A DNA stretch of 64,000 bases, taken from the NCBI RefSeq assembly GCF_035594125.1, contig NC_087186.1, positions 1,524,228 through 1,588,227 on the forward strand. The letters run 5' to 3'. The DNA is from Scylla paramamosain (taxonomy: Eukaryota; Arthropoda; Malacostraca; Decapoda; Portunidae). Numbering within the stretch: position 1 is the first letter of the stretch; the number at the start of each line of letters is the position of its first letter. This document shows, piece by piece, positions 15,107 through 26,600 of this stretch. The position numbers were made by a program, and so were the translations under genes. The notes under the pieces were generated by a model. The model was not told where the DNA came from, made no database searches, and worked only from the letters and a program-made list of their open reading frames with translations.

Positions 15107-15470
15107 CATTATTATTATCATCATCTAAGCATTGTCTTCTATCCTTCTAATTATTATTACTTTATTTTTATAAGTTTTATTATTTTATTCTGCTTCTTAT
15201 GTATTATATATGACTATCATTACTGTGTCTAAATCTTCATGTTCTTGGTAATATTGTTGTTATTGTTTGCATTGTTAGTTATTATTATAATTTTCACGTA
15301 TCTATATTAATATTCTTCATATTAGTTACTATATTCTCATAGTTATTTTATGTTGATTAACATTTCCATCATATTATTATTATTATTTGTGTTCTCCTTT
15401 TCTTATCATTATTATCAATATTCTATTTATTTTCTACCATCTATAATAATAATAATATTTTTATTATTAG

Positions 15471-15507
<37 letters not shown>

Positions 15508-15600
15508 TACTACAATAAATATAATAATTTTTATAATCAGTATAATTGTTGTAACTTTTTTTGTCTTTTTTTTTTTGTTTTTTTGTTGATGTGCTGTAGT
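14961..15600. repeat. ATT/AAT-rich degenerate microsatellite tract
   Basis: About 640 bp dominated by TTA/ATT units, with pure runs at about 15059-15120 and 15466-15505, and a T-rich end. No gene is present. Confidence 0.85.
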
Positions 15601-15613
15601 AGGAGTTATGATG

Positions 15614-15877
15614 TTATACCTGATTCAACGTGCCATGAAGGCAGAAGCTCCACCTCTGGTACCTACCATAAAATAGGTTCCACCTACAGTCCACTGTGAT
15701 TGGCTGATGAGGTGGTGACAAAACACACACACACACACACACACATTGTCTTATTCTGATAAATAGCTGTATATTTTAATACAAAACTTATTTATCTTTT
15801 ACATATGTAGTGTCTTGCAAATAAGGATTTTTCTTGGTTTTTACTATGAAAAGAATAACCACTGCCACTTGAATAAA

Positions 15878-15881
<4 letters not shown>
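15614..15881 (+). repeat. Dispersed repeat C, copy 1, carrying an internal (AC)n
   Basis: This ~270-bp unit matches the complement of 30474-30749. The order of parts is the same in both copies: a TATACCTG...GCCATGAA-G-CAG block, CATAAAATAGG, GCTGATGAGG, a (AC/GT)n run (15724-15746 here), a TTGTCTTATTCTGATAAA block, AAGGATTTTTCTTGG, then GAATAAACATT leading into (CT/AG)n. In both copies it ends directly in that (CT/AG)n tract. No coding potential is seen. Confidence 0.88.

Positions 15882-15943
<62 letters not shown>
15882..15943. repeat. (CT)n microsatellite at the end of repeat C
   Basis: About 60 bp of TC repeat continuing directly from repeat C. Confidence 0.97.
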
Positions 15944-15944
<1 letters not shown>

Positions 15945-16343
15945 CCCCTGTTTCCAACCCAATACTGGGTAAATAATGAGGTCACAGGGTGATCCCAAAC
16001 CGCATCTTCCTTGCCACCCTCCCCGTCCACTTTACTGCCATTTCTCAATTCATATTTTTTCATCATTATTATTGTCAGTAGGGTTACAGATAAAAAATAC
16101 TATTTATTAATACCATAATTTATTCACTGAAATAAACAAAAAATCGTATAGTAGATTGTTCTCTCTCTCCACCCACTCTCCTATTCACTCATCTTCTTCA
16201 CTGCTTGTGTCTTTCAAACTGATGGTGAAATTCTCCAGACTGTGATTCACCAGTATGTCACTGTCTATAAAGTTTTCCTCCATTTTCATTGTATGTGCAA
16301 TACATTTTCACCAATTGTTATTAGTCATGTTTTCTATTATGGC
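15944..16343. other. Intronic sequence, possibly the 3' part of the DDE transposon
   Basis: No motif was recognised. It lies downstream (minus orientation) of the transposase C-terminus and may include that element's 3' end, but I could not find a matching terminal repeat. Confidence 0.35.
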
Positions 16344-16585
16344 TCAGGTCAGTTTCTCTACCTTGTGCAGTGTCTGATCGCTGTTTGAGTTATTTAGTCT
16401 TACATAATTTATCTGTGCCCATATCAGCTCAATAGGGTTCAGCTCATAGTGGTATGACAGTAACCTTAGCACCTGGTGACCTTGTTGATGGGCAATTTTA
16501 TCTGTCACATATACTTGCCTATTGACATTGTTCTTTATAATCTCCTGCAACTCTGGTTTTGTTAGTGCTGGATTGTGAGGGATAG
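16344..16585 (-). pseudogene. DDE (IS630/Tc1-type) transposase, C-terminal part, split by a LINE
   Basis: The minus strand reads 'TKPELQEIIK', 'YVTDKIAHQQGHQVLRLLSYH' and 'LNPIELIWAQI'. These match the C-terminal GHxVLRLPPYHxxLNPIELIWxQVK block of DDE_3-type transposases common in arthropods. The Glu of IELIW is the third catalytic residue in this type. The N-terminal and central parts lie beyond the RTE-like LINE at 18592-19440, in the same orientation and correct order. Confidence 0.85.
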
Positions 16586-18573
16586 CGTTTTCAAGTACGA
16601 ACAGCTGAAAGATGAATGCACAGAACAGACGGCAGAACAAAAATGGAATAATTTAGAAAAAGCTATCAAAGAAGGAAACAATTTAATCCCAGAGAAAGAG
16701 AGAAGAGCAAGGAAACCTTCGATGACAGTGATTTTGCACATGATGGATGAAAGAAGAGAGCTTAAAGGACGAAATGAGGAACAGTATTATGTACTAAACA
16801 GACAAATTCATTGAAAATGTATTGAGACAAAGGAAATATGGATGAACGACAACTGTGAAGAGATAGAAGAACTGGGTAAAAGGGACCAACAGCTGATGTA
16901 TGAAAAAGTGAAGGAGATAACATACAAAAAGAAAACAACAACAACTAGCACTGAAATAAAAGAGGGATGGAACAGTAGTGATGGAAGCAGATGCAATTTT
17001 GGAAAGGTGGACAGAGTATATTGGTGAATTATTCAATGACAATAGGGCAGAAACCCTTGATGTGAACAACAATGGGGAGGGCCCACCGATAATGAAAGCA
17101 GAAGTGCAGAAAACTTTAAAGAAAATGAAAAAAAGGAAAGGCAACAGGAGATGATGGGACAGCGAGGGAGATGTTGGAAGCATTGGATGAATATGGTGTA
17201 GACCTGTTAACAGAGATTGCTAGGCAAATATATGAGAATGGGGAGAGAGTAGCACAGATGTATAAATCAACTTTTATTACTTTGCCCAAGATACCGGGAA
17301 CTCTTGAGTGCAATAAACATCGCACAATTAGTATCATGAGTCAGGTAACAAAAATAATTTTATGAGTGGTTCTAGATAGAATGAGGAATAAAATACTTCC
17401 TGAGATTGGAAATGAACATTGTGGTTTCATCAAGGAGAAAGGTACGAGGAATGCAATCTTCATTCTGAGGATGTTGATAGAAAGATTAATAGAAGTGAAG
17501 AAAGATCTTTATGTTTGTTTTGTAGATTATGAGAAAGCATGTTAAACATGTAGACCTTATGAGAATGCTGGAAGGGTTGGAAATAGATGGTAAAGATCTT
17601 TGACTAATACATAACTTATATTGGAACCAAGAAGCAGCAGTGCGAGTAGGGGATAAGGAGTCGGAGACGCAGAGCATACAGAGAGGCGTGAGACAGGTAT
17701 GTGTGATGTCCCCTGATCTCTTCAACTACTACAGTGAAATTATAATGAGGGATTTAAGAGATATGGAAGGAGTAAAAGTGGGAGGCACCAACATCAACAA
17801 CATAAGATATGCAGACGATACGGTGCTGCTGGCAAGACAAACTGCAAGACCTGGTTAACACACTAAATAGATCAAGAAGACAGAGAGGCCTAACAATTAA
17901 CAAAAATAAAATGGAAGTGATGGTAGTATCGAAAGAGGAGCAACCGTCACAAATAAATATATTACTTGATGCAGAACCCCTCAAACAAACAAACAACTTT
18001 AATTATTTGGAAAGCACAATCACATGTGATGGAAAATGTGAGATGGATATAAAGAAGAGAATAGTACTTGCAAAGAATGCATATGGCGAGATTAAAAACT
18101 TGGTGACGAATGTTAAAGTATCAATGGATACAAGAAGAAGGTTTGTGAAATGTCTTATATGGTCGGTTTTGTTGTATGGCTGTGAGTCCTGGACAATGGG
18201 AAAGGCAGATGAGCAAAGACTTCAAGCAGCTGAGATGTGGTTCTGGAGGAGGATGCTTAAGATATCTTGGACAGAAAGAAGAACAAATGAAGTGTTGCAA
18301 AGGGTGGGTGTTAGAAGAGAGTTGATGAGTATGGTTAGTAGACAGATGCGCTTCCTGGGCCATGTTATGAGAAGAGAGGGACTGGAACATCTATCTCAAC
18401 CTGTAAAATAGAAGGCAAGAGACCATAAGGAAGACCAAGACAGAAGTACATGGATGGACTGGTGCAAGTAACTGGAGGAGGAATGTCTGCAGCTCAGTTG
18501 ATACAAGCAACTAGAGACAGGGAGCGGTGGCAAACCATGGTTGCCGACATCCTACGGGATATGGCACATCAAT
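16586..18573 (+). pseudogene. RTE-like reverse transcriptase, frameshifted
   Basis: Recognisable RT blocks are 'EHCGFIKEKGTRNAIFILR' (near 17405-17465), 'LYVCFVDYEKAC' (17505-17540, the D of the F-x-D-Y-E-K-A-F-D block kept but then a stop), 'GVRQVCVMSPDLFNYYSEI' (17685-17745, QVC where QGC is expected) and 'NIRYADDTVLLA' (17800-17835). The C-terminal part, 'LLYGCESWTM', 'EMWFWRRMLKISWTERRTN' and 'MRFLGHVMRREGLEHL', is well kept up to 18411, with the end of the protein at a stop near 18571. A frameshift just after YADD and several stops make it inactive. Confidence 0.88.
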
Positions 18574-18591
18574 AATAATAAGTGTTGTCTT
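16586..18591 (+). mobile_element. RTE-like LINE, 5'-truncated, inserted into a DDE transposase
   Basis: The plus strand carries the linker region after the endonuclease ('NNLIPEKERRARKP', 'MMDERRELKGRN', 'EEIEELGKRDQQLMY'), then the RT and C-terminal domain, and ends in ACATCAATAATAATAAG with an (AAT)n-type tail (18570-18590). The endonuclease is absent. The frame changes several times. It lies exactly between the two halves of a minus-strand transposase. Confidence 0.88.
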
Positions 18592-19440
18592 AGAGACACT
18601 GAAGTATATCACATTTTCTCGTTGCTTTATTAGGTGCTTTGTTTATCATGTTATTATGGCATGAGGCATTATCTATAATTATTAATGATCGAGGGGGAAT
18701 ATTCTCAAGCAGTTGTTCCTTGAACCATGCTGTGAATGTATCATGATTCATTGAATCATGAACTTGAACATCAATAAGACTCCACCACTTTGTAAAATTA
18801 TGAAGTGGGCACCTCTTCTTGTTTTCACCTTAGGGACCAAAACTCCCTCTAAGGTCATCTGGCACTTTGCCACACATTCATTTTGATTTATTCAGGTTTC
18901 ATCCAGATATATTTCTGGTCATGGATTATCTAATTGCCTGTTTTCTTGGAGATTTCACAAGTATTTGCACTGTGCCAGCACAATATCATCTCTCTCCATA
19001 AGGATTTTCTGCCCACTGTTTACTTTTTTGTAGCAGAAGCCCATCTTCTTTATAATTTTGTGGAATGAGTCCTCGACCCCTGAAAGCTCACCAGGGCTTC
19101 CTTCACCTTTTCAAAAATAGTCATAAGCAACGGGATCTCACCTCTCATAAAATAATTAAATTATTCAGCAAACACTGGTTTCATCAAAGTTGTCGATGCT
19201 GTTCATAATGGGTGCAGTTTTCCGCCTCTTTGGAAGGGGTGAGTCAAGTCTTCCCTTCTTTAATTCCCTCTTAAAATGCTGGACAAAACTGTTTGTATCT
19301 CAAGCTCTGTCTCATTCATAGTTGTATGTACTATTCATAGGTAATCCAAGAAACAAAGCACCATGGTCCTACACTGGCTGTTGTAAAGACGTCTGCTCCT
19401 TCCACAATCTTCATTCTCAGCCATTACTGGGGGTATGAAT
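18592..19440 (-). pseudogene. DDE (IS630/Tc1-type) transposase, N-terminal and catalytic part, decayed
   Basis: The minus strand gives 'IYLDETWINQN' (near 18870; first catalytic Asp in LDETW), 'TLEGVLVPKVKTRRGAHFI' and 'IIDNASCHNNMINKAP' (near 18640-18690; second catalytic Asp in the DNAxxH block) in shifting frames. The protein then breaks off at 18592 and resumes at 16585 beyond the RTE-like LINE. Stops are frequent, so the transposase was long dead or decayed after being split. Confidence 0.78.
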
Positions 19441-20684
<1,244 letters not shown>

Positions 20685-21967
20685 TAGTAGGCACCTGCCG
20701 AAATGATAATTACTCCCAGTGAAGTCTAAAGCACTGGATCAGGGGGTGCTGTGAACTTATCATTAAACCCATCTGTGACCTCATTGAACATTTCCCTTTA
20801 TGTCTCACAACACAAGTCACAACCTACCCTCTAAAGACAACTCTACCTCCACACAAAACAACAAGCACCTAATAACACACACACCCTTCACTCAAAATTT
20901 CAAAATTATCATGGCGACTCCTACACCAGCCTCAGAGTCCCCATCTGGGGACGGGACCACAAGTGTCCCCATGTCAAACTGCCCTTCTGATAACGACCCT
21001 AAGTGCCTCAACTTTTTCTTCATTAACTTCTGCAACATTCACAGTTTAAGATCTAATTTTCAATCTGTAGAACACCACCTCTCCTCTTCTAAACCTCATC
21101 TTCTTTTCCTCACTGAAACTCAGGTGTCTGAGGCAACTGACTGTAGCCACTTTTCTGTTCCCTCCTACTTTCTCTATCCTCATTTTCAATCCAAAGCTGG
21201 ATGTTGTGTTTATGTATGCAACGACTTAACCTGCTCTCATACCCACACTCTTGAATCTTCTGAGTTTTCCACCATCTGGCTATGACTACAGAGTCACTCT
21301 CAAAAACTAAATTTATCTGTGCTGTATACCTCTCACCTAACTCCTCTAACTATAAGAAATTCTTTGACTACTTAACTTTCAAAGTGGAGCACATTCTGAC
21401 TCTCTTCTCTTTTGCAGAGATCTCCATTCTTGGAGACTTATATGTTCACCACCAGCTTTGGCTTTCCTCTCCCTTCACTGACCACTGGTGAACTTGCCTT
21501 CAACTTTGCTATCCTCCATGATCTAGAGCAACTGGTGCAACACCCTACTCGTATTCCTGACCATCTTGGAGATTAGCCCAACATTCTTGAACTTTTCCTG
21601 ACCTCTAATCCTTCTGCTTATGCTGTCACCCTCTCTTTTCCATTGGCCTCCTCCCATCACAATCTCATATCTGTATCTTGTCCTATCGCTCCAATCCCTC
21701 CTCAGGATAACCCCTAAGCAAAGGTGCCTCTGGCATTTTGCCTCTGCTAGCTGGGGAGACCTGAGGAGGTATTTTGCTGATTTTCCTTGGAATGACTACT
21801 GCTTCCATGTCAGAGATCCATCTTTGTGTGCCGAGCGCATAACAGAGGTGATAGTGTCTTGCATGGAGGTGTTCATTCCTCACTCTTATTCTCGACCTAA
21901 AACTTCCAAATCTTGGTTTAACACTGCTTGTTCTCATGCTATATATGATAGACAGGTGGCCCACAAA
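20685..21967 (+). mobile_element. LINE family A, 5' half of a rearranged copy
   Basis: It begins at the family's presumed 5' end and includes an open ATG at 20911 starting M-A-T-P-T-P-A-S-E-S-P. The endonuclease domain follows, with FFINFCNI (21020-21045), [10 protein letters not shown] (21100-21130) and the catalytic [13 protein letters not shown] block (21435-21475), here GDLYVHH instead of GDFNVHH. The last part reaches the HDREVAHK-like region at about 21965. A stop near 21284 and other changes break the frame. The RT is missing, replaced by unrelated sequence at 21968-22358. Confidence 0.88.
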
Positions 21968-22358
21968 CCAACCCTCTTTTGAGAGTTGGCAAGGGATCCG
22001 GGAGGGGGGCGCAAACTTGGAGTAGATGTCTGTATACGGATAACAGACTACACACAGAAATTGAAAAGACAGTGTTTATTTAATTGGCCAGGCGGGGAAT
22101 AAAGGGTGGCAGGCGGAAAAGGGCAAGGTCACCGGGAGCGAGGCTAGATGGCAAGGTGATTCATGCAGAGAAAGAGGTGAGTTACGGGTCACTTTGCCAC
22201 TGGAGATAGGACCGTCACCACCGTGCACACACGACAAACTGGGCTGACCAGGTTACCAAGGGTCAGGGAGCAACGAGACCAAGGACAATGGTTGGGTTGG
22301 CCAGGGTACCAAGGGCCAGAGAGAAACGAGACCGAGAACAAAGGTGGGTTTCATTACA
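21968..22358. other. Unclassified GC-richer segment replacing the RT of a LINE A copy
   Basis: About 390 bp unlike the surrounding AT-rich sequence sit between two LINE A parts that are about 1.6 kb apart in the full element. The segment from 21980 to 22358 starts TG and ends CA and holds AATAAA at 22098, which would suit a solo LTR, but no duplicated target is visible. It contains a diverged internal repeat: GGGCTGACCAGGTTACCAAGGG near 22230 and TTGGCCAGGGTACCAAGGGC near 22297. No protein was recognised. Confidence 0.5.
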
Positions 22359-22599
22359 GTTGCATCTCTAGCTGTCTTCTACCACTATTTTCATACTAAC
22401 TGCTCTTTTGATCTTGCTAACTGCATGCCTCCCCTCCTTGTGTCTTGTGCAGCCTCACTGCACAAGACTTTCTTCTTTCTCTCACCTCTATTCTGTCCAC
22501 CTTTCTAATGCAAGAGTTAACCAGTATTCTCAATCATTCATCCCTTTCTCTGGCAAACTCCAGAACTCCCTGCCTGCTTCTGTATTTACACCTCCCTAT
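22359..22599 (+). mobile_element. LINE family A, C-terminal piece interrupted by the BEL element
   Basis: It matches 37612-37850 (C-terminal codons of ORF2) with small deletions. It stops at the BEL insertion point. The last five bases CCTAT (22595-22599) are the left target-site copy. Confidence 0.92.
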
Positions 22600-23669
22600 T
22601 GTAACATGATTATGCGCATGTTAAGTTAAGTTTATTTTACGTTCGTGCTACCCGTCAGTGGTATGGTTCCAATATTATTTGTTTTATTTCTCTTAATATA
22701 CTTCTTATTGTATGCTGAACGAGTTTACACCAACTATGTATGTATTTGTCCGTAAATTGTGTATTTGATATTTGATGTGATAAAAATACTGTATAAGTAG
22801 ACTACAATGGATTTGTTAAAGAGTATAGTTTATGCGGAGTGGCACACGGTTGTTGTGGAGGCCCGCGCGGCCTGATATAGACACTGACAGACAGGAGAGT
22901 GAGACAAGTGGAGACGGTTTGCTAGCTACGGGTCTCCCTCGTAGGACTCGGGAATAAGGTCGCCCCTCCTGTTCTATAGACTGTAAGTGTTATAACCTTT
23001 ACATGATTATTGTTCAGGGTTATCTTCATAGTAGTTACAATTTGCTTCATGTGCTCAACATTATTTCTGTACCACTTGTTATCAATCCTGGGTTATTAGT
23101 GCCTATGATTGTGTTTATTAAATTATACTAATCATATGATCAGGGAATGAGATATTGACATGTCTGTGGTTTGTAGGGTTATGAAAGTGAGACGTCAGTG
23201 GATTACCTATCAATTATCAAAGCACCAGTGACGTATCCGGCTGTTGGGGATTCCACGCCATAGTATTTTCAACACAACTGACGCTGGCAATGTTGTGAGT
23301 GTTATGGTTATTGTGTATTTGTGTGATTTTTGTCATGCTATGATTTACAGTGATATGTATGAGGATTTTCTGAGCTTTATAATGATGTGAGTCACACAGG
23401 GTATTTATCCATTGTTTGGGAGGTTTATCATATTGTGAACTGCAGAGATATTTTTGTGATTTCTGTACTTATTATACTATGAGGTACATGGGAACTATTC
23501 AAGGTCTGATCATGTTATGTAGTGATTATTTTTGTATTTTTAGTGTTTCTACGCTCATATGATTTTACCATGATTTGGTATCGGGCTGATTTATCCTGGA
23601 CCCACAGGTTGGAACGCTACAATAAATGTTGCAACACATTGCTCGCCTGTGGATTGCCCTAACGCTACA
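22600..23669 (+). repeat. BEL element 5' LTR
   Basis: 1,070 bp, from TGTAACATG to GCTACA. A TATAAG sequence at about 22792 could serve as the TATA box, and AATAAA at about 23622 is the likely poly(A) signal, about 50 bp before the LTR end. The bases after the LTR (TTCCAACAACAC) do not begin with the usual TGG of a tRNA primer-binding site, so the primer is unclear. Confidence 0.95.
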
Positions 23670-23689
23670 TTCCAACAACACCCACAACC

Positions 23690-26600
23690 ATGCCCAAGAC
23701 GGAGGACCTTGAGCGCCGACGGAGACTACGAGGGACAGCCCGTGGAAAGCTAACTAGGAAGTGTAACCTACTCTCTGAGCAAGTGAAGCAGGGTAAGCCA
23801 TCTAGCATTATTGAGGATTATTATGAGGAAGTAAAGGACGCTTTTCGGGAACTCGAGAGACGACACGAGGATGTGATGGACGCATTATGTGAGAGTGATC
23901 AAGAGGAGGAGGACTTTAATGGAAAACTTAAGAATGAAGAACAGTATATAGTTCAGGCAGAATTGTTGAAGACAGGTGCTTGTGAGACTTTATTACAGCT
24001 ATGTAAAAAGGAAAAGGAGACAGCCTTAACAGATAGTGCAACTAAGGTTAAGGTGAAGCCAATAGAACCTCCTAAATTTGAAGGTGACATACGCCAATAC
24101 CAGACATTTCGCAGCAACTATGATAAAATAATGACTGTCAATTATGGGGAAAATGCCTTTGCCTTAAAACAGTGCTTATCAGGTGAAGCGCTAAGTGTAG
24201 TACATGGAGTAGATGATGATTACAAGGAAATGTTCCGTCGTCTTGACCAAAGGTATGCTGATCCAGTTAGATTGACAGATACTGTTATCAACCAACTGCA
24301 AGAATTAAAGCCAATTGCTGAAGGCAATACTGGTAAATTTGTAGAAACCGTGGAAGTCATAGAAAAGTGCTGGACTGACATGAGTAAAAATAATTTAGAA
24401 GTACAGATGTCCACTGTAATTGTGATAAGCTTAATTGAGAAAATACTTCCACCCCAACAAAAAAGAGAGTGGACTAAGATCTACCAAAATCTGTCAAATA
24501 AAGTAAATGCTTTTCCTGAGTTGTTAAAGTATTTGAAGGAAGAAAAGAATGTCCTTGATTATATAGACAAAGATGTTCGTAAGAGGTCACATAATTCCAA
24601 GGCTACTGTTCATAGTGTAGAGGTAAAAGAGGATGACAGTCAAATTATGAGAACATTGCAAAAGTTGCAACTTCAACAAGCAGAACATCAGGCTAACATG
24701 GAAAGTATAATGCAGAAGTTCACTCAAACACTATCTAGTGGGGGTTCACAGGTTGGACGTCATAGACAAAACTACGGAAACCCCAACTTTTGTTGGTATC
24801 ACAATTCTGATTCGCACACTATCAGTCGCTGTAACACATTTCATAATTTGGAACCCTCAAACAAGATGGAGGTTTTACGGAAGAACCATGTTTGTTTTCA
24901 CTGTTTGGCAATGGGACACAGTTCTAAGGATTGTCAGGAAAAACGCAGTTGCTACATGAAGTTAGGAAATGGTAATGTTTGTGGTAAGCCACATCATCCG
25001 AGACTTCACTATTTGCTTTATCAAAATGATATTAATATTCACACCAACAAGTCAGATGGTTGTACTTTGCTGATGATTGGTCAAGTTAACTGTAAAGATG
25101 ACTCATTAGTAACTCTTTTTGATCCCGGCAGTACAAGTAGCTTGGTGACTCATCGCAAAGCACGGGACTTAGGATTATGTGGCACACCATATAACATCAC
25201 TATGACAACAGTTGGAAATGTAAGTGATACTGTATTCACTAAAATGTATAAAATGCCTCTTGTAGATGAGACAGGTAAACAATATTTAATACAATGTGTA
25301 GGAATGGATGAAATCACTTCAGAAGTTAATCCAGTCCCTATGGACATAATTCTTTCTCAGTTAGGAGTTTCTCAGTCAATGCATATTTTCCGTCCTCATG
25401 GGAGAGTTGATCTTTTGATTGGTGCTGACAGTTGTGACATCATTCCTACAACTGTTAAAACTGTAGGGAAATTGCAACTCATGAAAGGTCCCTTCGGCTA
25501 TTGTGTCAGAGGATCGCACCCAGAACTCAAAAATGAATATACAGAGCACTATGTGGCTCAAGTAAACCACATGTCCTTAACATCTAACACTTTTGAAATT
25601 CAAGGGGAGATCTGTAGAACTTTTAAGGAGGATATAGATAATTTGTTTGCAATGGATCACCTAGGCACAAATTGTAGACCCAAATGTACCAATTGCATTA
25701 ACTGTAAAGACTGCAATAGAGAGACGCACATAACTGTAAAGGAAGAAGAAGAAATGAAATTGATTCTCAGTGGACTTGAATATCAGGAGAAAGAGAAGAC
25801 CTGGACTGTACATTACCCTTGGATTAAAGATCCACATCATTTGCCGAATAATTTTGGGGTAGCACTAATGAAACTTAAAGGTACGGAAAAGCGACTGAAG
25901 AAGTTGGGCAGTAGGTCAACAGAAAATTACAAGGTACAAATTGATGACATGTTAAAGAGAGGTGTTGCTAGAAAACTAAATAGGGAGGAGTTAAATTGGT
26001 ACAAAGGTCCAGTGCACTATTTGTCTCATCATGAGGTGTTGAAACAAAGTTCAGCTTCCACCCCTACTCGCATTGTATTTAATGCTTCTGCCTCATATAA
26101 TGGTCATGTGCTGAATAATTATTGGGCTAAGGGTCCCAATGTAATGAACAGTCTTTTTGGTCTTTTACTTAGATTCAGAGAAGGTTCCATAGCATTTGTT
26201 GGAGATATAGCCAAGATGTTTAATAGCATCAGGTTATCTGAATTTGACAGTCACGTACACAGGTTTCTTTGGCGAGACTTTGAGGATCGGGCCCCAGACC
26301 ACTATGCCCTCACAGCAGTTCCCTTTGGAGACATTTGTAGTCCGGCTATTGCTATACTTGCTATGAGACAAACAGCTGAGAAATGCAAGGAGGAATTCCC
26401 TGAAGCAGCCAACGTAATTGTGCAAGATAGTTACATGGATGATATCATACATAGCATGAATGATACAGAGAAGGCTAGTCAGATCATAAAGGATGTTGAG
26501 CTTATTCTGAACCGTGGAAACTTTCACATGAAGGAGTGGATCATAAGTGGGAAGACCCAAGTTGGAAATGATGTGGACTTGTCAGGTATACCAGGAGAAA

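Noticed and set aside
21980..22358. Firm call of a solo LTR
   Set aside because: TG...CA ends and AATAAA are suggestive, but the 5-bp flanks (TCTTT and GTTGC) do not match, so it is left unclassified.
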